From JAXLQL01 sp046331625 (GTDB lineage: Bacteria > Acidobacteriota > Terriglobia > Bryobacterales > Bryobacteraceae): DNA of 52,723 bases. Shown piece after piece: positions 16,999 to 26,276 of this stretch. How positions within the stretch are numbered: the first letter of the stretch is position 1; every line of letters begins with the position of its first letter. Made by a program: the position numbers and the translations under genes. Below the pieces are notes generated by a model. It saw only the letters and a list, made by a program, of their open reading frames with translations, was not told where the DNA came from and made no database searches. Where the stretch lies: NCBI GenBank assembly GCA_046331625.1, contig JAXLQL010000040.1:1-52723 (forward strand), written 5' to 3'.

Positions 16999-18078
16999 TT
17001 ACCGGTAGAACCACTTTACCGGGAAACTACGCAGCTTCAAGCTCCAGACCGTGCCTTCCTCTCCCTGCTGCTGCGCCGAAGGACCCACATAATAGGTCAG
17101 CAGTACGCGATCTCTCACGGGAAAAATGCTCGTGTACGCGTAGGTATGGTTCGGATCAGATTCGAGATTCTTGATATGCTGCCAAGTCTTGCCCTCGTCC
17201 TTGGAAATCGCCGCTGTCAGCGGCGTACGCACTGACGCGGAATTGTTCCAAACGAGCAGCAGATCTCCTGTTTTGGGGATGCGGCGCAAAGACTGCGGAG
17301 CATTCGGCGCGGCCAGCGCGACCTCCTCCGGCGCCGACCACGTGACACCGCCATCGGCCGACAATGACTGATATGGATGCCCCGTCTTGGTTCGAATCCA
17401 CATTAGCACCCGCCTATCCTTACGCTGCTCGATCGTAGGCTCATCGGCGCCATTCGAGCTCGCTGGGACATCGATCACCTGCGGACTCGATTTCCACGAG
17501 CCGCCTTCGTCATCGGAGTAATACATGCGGATCTGGATGCGGCGGCTGACGCGATAGTCCTTGGTGAACCACACCGGCAACAGCACACGGCCGGACTTCA
17601 ACTGGATCGCGCGGTCATTATTGATACCGCTGTAAGAAGGCGACGGTTCCATGGGAATCTCGCGCGGCGGAGAGAACGTGCGTGCGTCGTCAGTGGAGAC
17701 GCGCACCATGGGCTGGCAATCGGCCTCGGAGTTCTTCCGAAAGAAGAAGAAGAGAACCTTGCCGGATTTCAAGCGCAGCAGGTCCGGCGAATAGGTGTTC
17801 ATCGTGCCGAGATTCTCTTGCAACACGAAGCGCTCGCCCCAGGTGCGTCCGCCGTCTGAGGAGGTGCGCGCAGCGATGCGCGCGGTTACCCAGTCACTGG
17901 CGCGCTCGGCGCTCGAGAACTCTGACCACGCCAGCAGCAGCCGGCCATCGCGGAGTTCGAGCACGTCCGCTTCGGAGTTGCGCATGTTGCCGGGCTTCGG
18001 CGGCGCCACGACGAGATCGAAGGGATCATCGGCGGCCCAGGCGGCCAGCGCCAACGCGGAACAGAGAATCGCTTTCAT
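16999..18078 (-). CDS. Exported sialidase-like BNR-repeat protein
   Basis: A 359-residue protein with a signal peptide (MKAILCSALALAAWAA) and a six-bladed sialidase fold. Five Asp-box motifs are visible: SSDGGRTWGE, STDDARTFSP, SDDEGGSWKS, SADGGVTWSA and SKDEGKTWQH. Members of this group are exo-alpha-sialidases or hydrolases/lyases of other acidic sugars; the arginine triad could not be assigned with certainty, so the activity is open. It is divergent from the PSCyt1/DUF1553 - DUF1501 - MFS - sulfatase operon with only 44 bases between the starts. Shared regulation and a joint role in degrading an acidic or sulfated glycan are therefore plausible. Confidence 0.8.
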   Translation of the reverse strand: MKAILCSALALAAWAADDPFDLVVAPPKPGNMRNSEADVLELRDGRLLLAWSEFSSAERASDWVTARIAARTSSDGGRTWGERFVLQENLGTMNTYSPDLLRLKSGKVLFFFFRKNSEADCQPMVRVSTDDARTFSPPREIPMEPSPSYSGINNDRAIQLKSGRVLLPVWFTKDYRVSRRIQIRMYYSDDEGGSWKSSPQVIDVPASSNGADEPTIEQRKDRRVLMWIRTKTGHPYQSLSADGGVTWSAPEEVALAAPNAPQSLRRIPKTGDLLLVWNNSASVRTPLTAAISKDEGKTWQHIKNLESDPNHTYAYTSIFPVRDRVLLTYYVGPSAQQQGEEGTVWSLKLRSFPVKWFYR

Positions 18079-18122
18079 GATGATCCCTGCACCATAGCAG
18101 ACTCGATCGGCATGGACACATA

Positions 18123-20501
18123 ATGGTAGCGATGAGACAGGCAGTCCTTTTCGCGTTCGTTGTCTCGGCCGCCGCAGCCGACCCTGCCCGCGATGTCCAA
18201 GCGCTGTTCAAAGCCAAGTGCACCGGATGCCACGGAGCAGCGATGCAGCAAGCCGGCCTCCGCCTCGACCAACGCGCGTCCGCGATGAAAGCGATCGTCC
18301 CGGGTAGCGCGTCGACGAGCAGGCTGATCGCACGCGTGGAAGGCCGCGGAGTTCCGGTGATGCCTCCGGCGGGCAAGCGTCTCGAGCCCGCGGAAATCGC
18401 GCTTCTCACGAAGTGGATCGACGATGGCGCGAAATGGGTGGACCTTGCGAACGACAAGCTCTGGTCGTTCCAGCCGATCCGGCGGCCCGCGGGCTCGAGC
18501 ATCGACGAGTTCATTCGCGCGCGCCTCGCGAAAGAGAACATTGAGCCGTCTCCGGAAGCGCCGCGCGCCACGCTCCTGCGGCGACTCTCGCTCGACCTCA
18601 CGGGCCTGCCGCCCACGCCCGAAGAACTCTCCGCCTATCTCGCCGACACGCGACCCGATGCGTACTCGCGGCAAGTGGAACGCCTGCTCCAATCACCGCA
18701 CTACGGTGAGAAGTGGGCGCGCCAGTGGCTGGATCTCGCGCGCTACGCGGATAGCGACGGCTATGAGAAAGATTGGGTCCGGCCGCATGCTTGGCGCTGG
18801 CGGCACTGGGTGATCGAGGCGCTGAACAACGACATGCCGTTCGATCGCTTCACACGCGAGCAGATCGCCGGCGACCTCATTCCCGGCGCGGGCGTGGAGC
18901 AACGCGTGGCGCTCGGCTTCCATCGCAACACGCTCACCAATCGCGAAGGCGGCATCGACAACGAGCAGTTCCGGTTCGAGAATGTGGTGGACCGATCGAC
19001 TACGGTCGCCACGGTTTGGCTCGGGCTCACGCTGGGTTGCGCGCAATGCCATGACCATAAATACGATCCCCTCACGACGAAAGATTACTACTCGCTCGCC
19101 GCCTTTTTCGACAATCTCGAGGAGATCGAAATCGATGCGCCGCTGCCTGGAGAGATGGGGCCGTGGCTTCGGATGCGCACCGAATATCGCACCAAGCGCG
19201 AAGCGCTGTTGAAGGACTATCACGTTGCCGGCTATCAGTCTGACTGGGAGCGCAACATGCTCCAGGCCTCGGCCGAACCCGGCAAGCGTACCGATTGGGA
19301 CCTCGCCTGGGATTGCTTGCTCAAGCTCACCGAAACGGGCGATGGCGAGAAGATCATGCGCAAAGCGCCGGCCGAGCGAACAGCGCGCGAGCGCGACATC
19401 CTGGTTACGCACTTCGTCACCAACTACCACTTCGCCGTGGGGCGCAAGCGCTACAACGAGCTCAAGTTCGATGAGCTCGACAAGAAGCTGCGCGCGCTTG
19501 ACCGCGAGTATCCGCTGCTCAGCCAAGCCCAAACGGTGATCGAGAGCGATCATCAGCGGAAGTCCTATGTGCGGATTCGCGGGAATTACAAGAACCTCGG
19601 GGATGAAGTGGTTCCAGCGGTTCCGGCGTCGCTGCCCGCGGTGGGCGCGGCAAAGCCGACGCGCCTGGACCTTGCCGAGTGGCTCACCTCACGGCAGAAC
19701 CCGCTCACCGCGCGGGTGACGGCGAATCGGATCTGGCAGGAGTACTTCGGCCGCGGGATCGTCGAGACCGCCGAGGATTTCGGTTTCCAGGGCACGCGGC
19801 CCACGCATCCGGAGCTGCTCGACTATCTCGCATCCGAGTTCATGGACAACGGCTGGAGCCTCAAGCATCTCCACCGGCTGATCGTGAATTCGGCTACTTA
19901 CAAGCAGTCCTCGAAGATTCGGCCGGACCTGGAAACGAAAGATCCGAACAATCTGTTGCTCGCGCGGCAGTCGCGCGTGCGGCTTTCGGCGGAGTTGGTC
20001 CGAGATTCGGCACTGGCTGTTTCGGGGCTCCTGTATCCCGCGGTTGGCGGCAAGAGCGTTCGTCCGCCACAACCCAAGGGAGTGACGGAGCTCGGTTACG
20101 CTGGGGGAACGAAGTGGGAAGAGAACCAGGGGCCGGAGCGCTATCGCCGCGGGCTCTATATCCATTTCCAACGCACCACGCCGTATCCTTTGCTGATGAA
20201 TTTCGATGCGCCCAAGAGCACGGTTCCGGCGTGCCGGCGCGGCCGTTCGAACACGGCGCTGCAAGCGCTCAACCTGCTCAACGATCCGGTATTTCTCGAG
20301 GCGGCTCAGGCGCTGGCGGAGCGGCTCCAGCAAGAGTCGGATTTTTCACGCGCCGTCACCAGCGGGTACTTGCTGGCTCTTGGCCGCGAGCCTTCGGCTC
20401 CCGAAGTCAACCGCCTGCAGGGCTACTTCGACCGGCAAAAGGACTGGACCGGACTCGCCAGCATCTTACTCAACCTCGATGAGTTCATAGTGAGGGAATA
20501 A
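18123..20501 (+). CDS. PSCyt1 / DUF1549 / DUF1553 cytochrome-type protein
   Basis: A 792-residue exported protein with the planctomycete-type layout. After a signal peptide comes a PSCyt1 haem-c site C33-T-G-C36-H37 (residues ~25-100, with MPPAGKRLEPAEIALL as distal region). DUF1549 follows (~125-330; LTGLPPTPEEL, ARQWLDLARYADSDGYEKD, CAQCHDHKYDP with a second CxxCH), then DUF1553 (~520-770; FGRGIVETAEDFGFQGTRP, LLARQSRVRLSAELVRDSAL). These proteins always travel with a DUF1501 protein, as here 4 bases downstream, but their reaction is not established; oxidative cleavage of glycans has been proposed. Start: ATG 18123; ATG 18132 is possible and gives a tighter signal peptide. Confidence 0.9.
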   Translation: MVAMRQAVLFAFVVSAAAADPARDVQALFKAKCTGCHGAAMQQAGLRLDQRASAMKAIVPGSASTSRLIARVEGRGVPVMPPAGKRLEPAEIALLTKWIDDGAKWVDLANDKLWSFQPIRRPAGSSIDEFIRARLAKENIEPSPEAPRATLLRRLSLDLTGLPPTPEELSAYLADTRPDAYSRQVERLLQSPHYGEKWARQWLDLARYADSDGYEKDWVRPHAWRWRHWVIEALNNDMPFDRFTREQIAGDLIPGAGVEQRVALGFHRNTLTNREGGIDNEQFRFENVVDRSTTVATVWLGLTLGCAQCHDHKYDPLTTKDYYSLAAFFDNLEEIEIDAPLPGEMGPWLRMRTEYRTKREALLKDYHVAGYQSDWERNMLQASAEPGKRTDWDLAWDCLLKLTETGDGEKIMRKAPAERTARERDILVTHFVTNYHFAVGRKRYNELKFDELDKKLRALDREYPLLSQAQTVIESDHQRKSYVRIRGNYKNLGDEVVPAVPASLPAVGAAKPTRLDLAEWLTSRQNPLTARVTANRIWQEYFGRGIVETAEDFGFQGTRPTHPELLDYLASEFMDNGWSLKHLHRLIVNSATYKQSSKIRPDLETKDPNNLLLARQSRVRLSAELVRDSALAVSGLLYPAVGGKSVRPPQPKGVTELGYAGGTKWEENQGPERYRRGLYIHFQRTTPYPLLMNFDAPKSTVPACRRGRSNTALQALNLLNDPVFLEAAQALAERLQQESDFSRAVTSGYLLALGREPSAPEVNRLQGYFDRQKDWTGLASILLNLDEFIVRE

Positions 20502-20505
20502 CCGC

Positions 20506-21918
20506 ATGAACATTCACAGGAACAGGCGGCGTGACTTTTTCCGCAATATCAGCTTTGGGCTCGGCAATATTGCCTTGGCGCACCTGCTCGAGCAGGATGG
20601 CTACGCAGCCTCCGATCCTTTGGCGCCGCGCAAGGCGCACTTCGAGGGCAAGGCCAAGAACGTCATCTTCATGTTTCAGGAAGGCGCTCCGAGCCAGATG
20701 GATCTGTTCGATCCGAAGCCTGAGCTCCGCAAGTGGCATGGCAAGCCGCTGCCGCCTTCGATGACGAAGGACATGAAACTCGCGTTCATCAAGCCTACCG
20801 CGTCTGTGCTGGCGTCTCCGCGCGAGTTTCGTAAAGTGGGGCAGGCCGGCATGGACCTGTGCGACATGCTGCCGCACTTGGCGGAGGTCTCGGACAAGAT
20901 CTGCTTCGTGAGATCGATGGTGAGCGATGCGTTCAATCACCATCCTGGACAATTGCTGCTGTTCACGGGACATCCGCTGGCTGGCAGGCCGACGCTGGGG
21001 GCGTGGTCAATCTACGGGCTCGGTAGCGAATCGCGCGACCTGCCCGCGTTCGTGGTTCTTACTTCGGGATCGGGCACGAGCGGCGGGTCCGATAATTATT
21101 CGAGTGGATTTCTTCCTTCCACTTATGCGGGGACGGTTTTCCGCAATACGGGCGACCCGATCCTTTATCTCTCGAATCCTCCCGGGATCGATGCCGCCAA
21201 GCAGCGCGCCCGGCTCGACGCCATTCGCGACATCAACCAGATGCATTCGGGGGCCACCGGCGATCGCGAGATTGACGCTCGCATCCATTCTTATGAGCTG
21301 GCGTATCGGATGCAGACATCCGGTCCGGAACTGCTGGATTTCTCGAAGGAGTCAAAGGCGACGCTCGACATGTACGGCATCCATGACGATGCCACGAAGT
21401 CATACGGAACGAATTGCTTGCTCGCGCGACGCATGGTGGAGCGCGGCGTTCGCTTCGTGATGATGATGCACGCCTCATGGGACCATCACAGCGAGATCAA
21501 CAAAGGGATCCCGAAGCAGACGAAAGCCACTGACAAGCCGACCGCCGCTCTGATCAAGGATCTCGAACAGCGCGGGCTGCTCGATTCCACGCTCGTGGTG
21601 TGGGGCGGCGAGTTCGGGCGCACGCCGATGTCGGAAATGCGGCGGCCCGAAGAGGCGGACAACGCGGGGCGCGATCACAATCCCAACGGCTACACAATGT
21701 GGCTCGCCGGCGGCGGCATCAAGGCTGGCCAGGTGATCGGAAAGACCGACGATTTTTCGCTCAATGTGCTGGAAGACAAGGTCCACGTGCATGACCTGCA
21801 GGCTACGATCATGCATTGTCTCGGCTTCGATCACACCCGGCTCACGTATCGCTTCATGGGGCGCGATTTCCGCCTCACCGACATTCACGGAAACGTAGTG
21901 AGAAAGATGCTCGCCTGA
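20506..21918 (+). CDS. DUF1501 domain protein (alkaline-phosphatase/sulfatase-like fold)
   Basis: A 470-residue protein. A Tat-like start (MNIHRNRRRDFFRNISFGLG) leads to the DUF1501 core: KNVIFMFQEGAPSQMDLFDPKPEL at the first metal-binding strand, MLPHLAEVSDKICFVRSM, the FTGHPLAGRP loop, and VWGGEFGRTP with GRDHNPNGYTMWLAGGGIK near the C-terminus. The fold belongs to the alkaline phosphatase superfamily, though the catalytic function of DUF1501 is not known. GAGGGA stands 8 bases before the ATG. It follows the DUF1553 gene by 4 bases and abuts the MFS gene, so the four genes from 18123 to 24598 are one operon. Confidence 0.92.
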   Translation: MNIHRNRRRDFFRNISFGLGNIALAHLLEQDGYAASDPLAPRKAHFEGKAKNVIFMFQEGAPSQMDLFDPKPELRKWHGKPLPPSMTKDMKLAFIKPTASVLASPREFRKVGQAGMDLCDMLPHLAEVSDKICFVRSMVSDAFNHHPGQLLLFTGHPLAGRPTLGAWSIYGLGSESRDLPAFVVLTSGSGTSGGSDNYSSGFLPSTYAGTVFRNTGDPILYLSNPPGIDAAKQRARLDAIRDINQMHSGATGDREIDARIHSYELAYRMQTSGPELLDFSKESKATLDMYGIHDDATKSYGTNCLLARRMVERGVRFVMMMHASWDHHSEINKGIPKQTKATDKPTAALIKDLEQRGLLDSTLVVWGGEFGRTPMSEMRRPEEADNAGRDHNPNGYTMWLAGGGIKAGQVIGKTDDFSLNVLEDKVHVHDLQATIMHCLGFDHTRLTYRFMGRDFRLTDIHGNVVRKMLA

Positions 21919-23130
21919 GTGCCGCCGGCCGAGGGTCTGCGTCAATCGAACCGTTGGACAATCCTCGCGCTGCTGTTCGCCTCGATCACGATCAACCTGC
22001 TTGACCGGCAGGTGCTCTCGGTGATGGCGCCGCTGATCATTCGCGATCTGTCGCTCACGGCGTCGCAATATTCGTACATCGTGTTCGCGTTCACGCTCGG
22101 GCTCACGTTGGCGCAAGTGCCGGCGGGGATGTGGATCGACCGGCGGGGCGCGCGCCTCGGCTTGCCGGTGATCATGGCAGTATGGTCATGCGCGAATGCG
22201 CTCCATGCGCTGGCGCGCAGCGTGTGGCACTTCTGCGCTTTTCGGTTCCTGCTCGGGATCGGCGAGTGCGGCAACTACTCGGCTGGCGTGAAGGTGATCG
22301 CGCAACGATTCCCGCCCGAGGAGCGAGCGCTCGCCGGGGGCTTGTTCAACAGCGGCTCTGTCATCGGCGCCTTGATCGCACCGGCGTTGCTGGTGGCGAT
22401 TTCACGCGACTTCGGATGGCGCGCCGCTTTCGTGCTGCCGAGCATTCTCGGCCTTTGCTGGATCGTGCCGTGGTTGCTGGTGTTTCGCGAATCGACGCCG
22501 CTCGCTGGACCGGCTACGCTGCATTTCGCCCCGCTCCTTCGGTTTCGCCAAACGTGGGGCGTGATGCTGATGCGCGCGCTCGCCGGACCTGTCATCCACT
22601 TCTATTGGTACTGGCTTCCGGAGTACCTCAAGCGCGAGCGTCACTTCAGCATGGACGCGATCGGTGCGCTCGGGGGCATTCCGTTCCTGTTCGCCGGTAT
22701 CGGCAACATCGCGGGCGGAGCGTTCGCGGCTGCGGCGATGCGGCGCGGTTGGTCCGCCGATCGCACGCGAAAGACGGGTTTTGTTTTGGCGTCGATTCTC
22801 TGCGCGACGAGCATGCTGGTGCCCTTTGCTCCCGGCGAGGGCGCTCCGCTGGCGCTGATCTGCGTGGCTACTTTCGGATTGGCGTCAATGGTTGCGAACA
22901 ACATCGGGACCGTCACTGACGTCTTCCACCCTTCCGAGATGGCCGCCGTCATGGGACTCACCGGATTCGCCGAAGGCATCCTCAACATGGCCTTCACGCT
23001 CGCCACTGGGCACGTAGTGGACCGCTTCTCGTTTCTCCCCGTTTTCGTCGCCGCCGGATTCATGCCCGCCATGGCCACCCTCGCATTGTTTACCCTGGTT
23101 CGGAGAGTGGAGCCTCTCCGACATGCCTGA
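21919..23130 (+). CDS. MFS transporter, hexuronate/organic anion (ExuT/ACS-like) type
   Basis: A 403-residue, 12-helix major facilitator protein. The first helix region has ITINLLDRQVLSVMAPLI, the DR motif typical of the anion:cation symporter branch, which includes hexuronate and glucarate transporters. The loop 2-3 signature GMWIDRRGARLG and the helix-4 pattern FRFLLGIGECGNYSAGVKVI agree with ExuT/GudP-like members. It starts with GTG directly after the DUF1501 stop, and its end overlaps the sulfatase start by 8 bases. A sugar acid released by the sulfatase/sialidase group would be a fitting cargo; that is inference from family and context. Confidence 0.85.
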   Translation: MPPAEGLRQSNRWTILALLFASITINLLDRQVLSVMAPLIIRDLSLTASQYSYIVFAFTLGLTLAQVPAGMWIDRRGARLGLPVIMAVWSCANALHALARSVWHFCAFRFLLGIGECGNYSAGVKVIAQRFPPEERALAGGLFNSGSVIGALIAPALLVAISRDFGWRAAFVLPSILGLCWIVPWLLVFRESTPLAGPATLHFAPLLRFRQTWGVMLMRALAGPVIHFYWYWLPEYLKRERHFSMDAIGALGGIPFLFAGIGNIAGGAFAAAAMRRGWSADRTRKTGFVLASILCATSMLVPFAPGEGAPLALICVATFGLASMVANNIGTVTDVFHPSEMAAVMGLTGFAEGILNMAFTLATGHVVDRFSFLPVFVAAGFMPAMATLALFTLVRRVEPLRHA

Positions 23131-24598
23131 TTCGATCTCGCGCCGCACGGCGCTTGGCGCAATGGCCGCCGGATTTCCCGCCATGTTGCGCGGCCAGCAA
23201 CAACGCCCCAACGTCATCTTCGTGATGACTGACGACCAGCGTTGGGATGCGATGAGTTGCGCTGGCAACAAGATTCTGAAGACGCCGAACATGGATCGGG
23301 TCGCCTCGGGCGGAGTTCGGTTCACAGAGGCCTTCTCCACGAATCCGTTGTGCTCGCCCGCGCGCGGCACCATTCTCACCGGGCTCTACACGCACGCTCA
23401 CGGCGTCACCACCAATGGCGGCCAGTCGCACTATTTCAAGCCGGGCGTGGTCACTTATCCTTCGCTCTTGCAAAAGTCCGGATACTATTCGGCGATGGTG
23501 GGCAAGTGGCACATCGCGACGACGCCCGCGGGACTCGGGTTTGACCACTGGTGCATCCTGCCCGGCCAAGGCGTCTATCACGATCCGGTGATGATCGCGA
23601 ATGGCGGGCGCGTGCAGTTCCGCGGCTACTGCGACGACATCATCGGCGATCAGGCGCTCGAGACGTTGAAGTCGCGCCCGAAGAACAAGCCCTTCAGCCT
23701 CATCTGCAATTTCAAGGCTCCGCATCGCGCATGGGAACCTGCCGCGCGACATGAGAAGGCCTACGAAAACGTTGCGATCCCAGAGCCTTCCACCTTCGGC
23801 GTGGATCTCGCGAATCGCCCGCAGGGGATCCGCGAAACGGACATGCAGATCGCCGATATGCCGGACTTCCGCGACCGCGGCGTTCCGGCCGCGCTGCCGC
23901 GCGAACTGCGCAAGCATCTCAACTACCAGCAGTTCGTGAAGAATTATTACCGCACGCTGCTCGGCGTCGACGACAATCTCGGCCGCATCCTCGATTATCT
24001 CGACAAAGAGAAGCTCGCCGAAAACACGCTCATCATTTACACGGGCGACAATGGCTTCTTCATCGGCGAGTACGGCATGTTCGACAAGCGGTTGATGTAC
24101 GAGCCTTCGATCCGCGTGCCGATGCTCGTGCGTTATCCGGCTGCCATCCGCCCCGGCAATGTCGACTCGCGCCACATGGTGCTGAACAACGACGTCGCAC
24201 ACACGATTCTCGATTACTGCGGCATCCAGCGGCCGGAGCACATGCGCAACCATGGCGAAAGCTGGCGGTCAATCATCGAGGGCCGCCGCGCCGATTGGCG
24301 CACGTCGTGGATGTACGAATACTTCGAATATCCGGGTCCGCACTGCGCTCCCAAGGGCCGCGGGGTGCGCACCGAGAGCCAGAAGCTGATCCACTACATT
24401 CAGCAGCCAGTGGCGCATGAGTTCTTCGATCTCGAGAAAGATCCGGAGGAGCGGACCAATCGCTACGACGATCCGGCTTACAAGGAGCAGGTGGCCGTGC
24501 TGTCGAAGGAGCTCGAGCGGCTCCGGCAGATCACCGCTGATGACCGGAGCGAAGACGGCACACCGGCGGAGAAGTGCGGCGATCGGATGGCCGGGTAG
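23123..24598 (+). CDS. Exported sulfatase, Cys-type
   Basis: A 491-residue sulfatase. A Tat-like leader (ISRRTALGAMAAGFPAML) is followed by the first metal-binding strand PNVIFVMTDDQRWDAM. The sulfatase signature C77-S-P-A-R81-GTILTG has Cys77 as the residue to be converted to formylglycine, and the Lys/His region VGKWHIAT follows. The second metal site is YTGDNGFFIGEYGMFDKR. The enzyme hydrolyses sulfate esters, most likely on a sugar. It needs a formylglycine-generating enzyme from elsewhere in the genome, because the FGE-like gene in this window is broken. The gene overlaps the transporter by 8 bases and is last in the operon. Confidence 0.93.
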   Translation: MPDSISRRTALGAMAAGFPAMLRGQQQRPNVIFVMTDDQRWDAMSCAGNKILKTPNMDRVASGGVRFTEAFSTNPLCSPARGTILTGLYTHAHGVTTNGGQSHYFKPGVVTYPSLLQKSGYYSAMVGKWHIATTPAGLGFDHWCILPGQGVYHDPVMIANGGRVQFRGYCDDIIGDQALETLKSRPKNKPFSLICNFKAPHRAWEPAARHEKAYENVAIPEPSTFGVDLANRPQGIRETDMQIADMPDFRDRGVPAALPRELRKHLNYQQFVKNYYRTLLGVDDNLGRILDYLDKEKLAENTLIIYTGDNGFFIGEYGMFDKRLMYEPSIRVPMLVRYPAAIRPGNVDSRHMVLNNDVAHTILDYCGIQRPEHMRNHGESWRSIIEGRRADWRTSWMYEYFEYPGPHCAPKGRGVRTESQKLIHYIQQPVAHEFFDLEKDPEERTNRYDDPAYKEQVAVLSKELERLRQITADDRSEDGTPAEKCGDRMAG

Positions 24599-24604
24599 CG
24601 AGCC

Positions 24605-25429
24605 GTGTAAGGTAGTCGAGTGGCGAGCGGAGTCTGGGCGCCTCGAACAATCCGGCGATTCATCGAGTCTATTCCAACCAGCAAGCACACGCGTGGTGCG
24701 AGTGGAGACGGATCAAGGCGAAGGGTTTCTCAAGGCACTGAGGAATCCCGAAGGTCCGCATGTGCTCGCCTGCGAACTGGTGGGGACGCTGCTCGCGGAT
24801 GGGATGGGGATTCCGACGCTCGACTTTTCGATCATCGAAGTGACGGACGAAAGCTGGCAGGTGGCGGAAGGGCGCGACCGGGTCCGGCGTTCATCACGCG
24901 AAGCCACTCGGGCACTGCATGGGGCGGCGATCCGGAGACGCTCCAGAAGATCTCGAATCCGGAAGACATCGCAAAGCTGGTTGTCCTCGATACTTGGATT
25001 CGCAATTGCGATCGACACAGGCCAGCGCCAAACGCTCGGGAGAACAGAGACAACGTGTTTCTCGCGTGGCGAGGTGGATCTTCACCGGGACTCCTGTTGA
25101 TGGCGATCGACTACACGCACGCGTTCACTTGCGGCAAGGACCTGACGCGGCGATCGAACTCGATCGACGACGTGCGGGATCCGATAGTGTTCGGGTGCTT
25201 CGACGAGTTCCGGCCATTTCTCACGCCGGAGAACATCCACCAGGCCACGACGCAGCTTGTCGCCATGAATGTGGCAAGCGCGAGCCGGATCGTAGCGTCC
25301 GTGCCGGAGGAATGGGAGGTCGACGCGGCCGTGAGGGCGGCCTGGGCGAATCTGATCACGGACCGCGCGCGCTTCGTGGCCACCAGCATTCGCGAGCGGT
25401 TGAGACTCGCGGGTTCAGGAAATGGATAG
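24605..25429 (+). pseudogene. HipA-like kinase, frameshifted
   Basis: The sequence reads as a small HipA-family kinase in two frames. The N-terminal part (KVVEWRAESGRLEQSG, then VETDQGEGFLKALRNPEGPH and ACELVGTLLADGMGIPTLDF) runs to ~24880. The C-terminal part begins with GPAFITRSHSGTAWGGDPET and contains DTWIRNCDRH, DNVFLA and LMAIDYTHAF, the catalytic and metal-binding loops of the fold. One G seems to be missing at ~24881. In the first frame there is no start codon; a GTG at 24605 would begin MKVVEW if one extra T were removed. The DUF3037 gene follows by 15 bases, a pairing seen elsewhere. HipA kinases phosphorylate protein targets and can act as toxins. Confidence 0.65.
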
Positions 25430-25444
25430 ACTGGAGGTGCGGTC

Positions 25445-26272
25445 ATGAGCGGAACGACGCGCGGCTACTACTCGATCATTCAATACTGCCCGGACCCGTC
25501 TCGCCTCGAGACAGTGAACGTTGGCGTAGCGTTGTTCTGCCCGGATATTCCATATCTCCAGGCCCGTTTCGGGCGGCGTAAGACTCCGATCCGACAGGTT
25601 TTCGGCAAGCAGGAATGGGCTTTCGTCGAGGCGCAGCGCGAGGCACTCGAGGCCCGTCTGAAGTGCGGCAAGGAAGAGTTCGGCGATCTCGAGAGCTTCG
25701 AGCAATTCGTGGCGAAACGCGCGAGCGCATTTCGGTTGACGGCGCCGCGCTTTGTGAAAGTCGAGGATCCGGCCCGGGAGCTCAATAGCCTCTTCGTCCG
25801 GCTGGTCGAATCGCGAACCGAGCCTAAGGGTAGCGGCGAGAAGATCATGGCCGGTATGGCCGGTGAACTCGAGTCTCATTTCCGCGCGGCGGGAGTGACG
25901 GACCGGCTACGGTCCGGGGTGACGGTTCAGCCGCCGTCGTTCCCGAAGCCATTCAAGGCGCCCTTTGCGTATCAAAATGGACGGCTCAATTTGATCGAGC
26001 CGGTCGAGTTCGAAGGGCACACTCCAGCGGGCGTCTTCAACGCAGCCAGTGTTCACGCGGTGGAGGGCCGGTTCCTGGCGGAGTACGTCGATCCGAAGTT
26101 GGGCGCGCTCGAGTTGGTGGTGGTCGGCAAATTCGCGCCGGATCAAGAAGAGGCCCTACGGATGGCGCGCCGTATTCGACCACCAGCGGGTGAAGATGTA
26201 CACCTTCGGGGATCTCGCACCATTGATTGCCGAGATCGAGCAGTACGGGCACCGGTGAAGGAGCCAAGCTAA
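25445..26272 (+). CDS. DUF3037 family protein with C-terminal frameshift
   Basis: The protein opens with TTRGYYSIIQYCPDPSRLET followed by VNVGVALF, the usual start of DUF3037 proteins, and continues as a mixed alpha/beta protein without known activity. A GGAGG ribosome site lies 7 bases before the ATG at 25445. The frame runs to 26272, but its last ~36 residues are Arg/Pro-rich and unlike protein. In the neighbouring frame the DNA reads DHQRVKMYTFGDLAPLIAEI and stops at 26258, which looks like the true C-terminus; one extra C near 26167 would explain the shift. DUF3037 genes sit beside HipA-like kinase genes in various bacteria, so the two probably work together. Confidence 0.7.
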   Translation: MSGTTRGYYSIIQYCPDPSRLETVNVGVALFCPDIPYLQARFGRRKTPIRQVFGKQEWAFVEAQREALEARLKCGKEEFGDLESFEQFVAKRASAFRLTAPRFVKVEDPARELNSLFVRLVESRTEPKGSGEKIMAGMAGELESHFRAAGVTDRLRSGVTVQPPSFPKPFKAPFAYQNGRLNLIEPVEFEGHTPAGVFNAASVHAVEGRFLAEYVDPKLGALELVVVGKFAPDQEEALRMARRIRPPAGEDVHLRGSRTIDCRDRAVRAPVKEPS

Positions 26273-26276
26273 CGAC

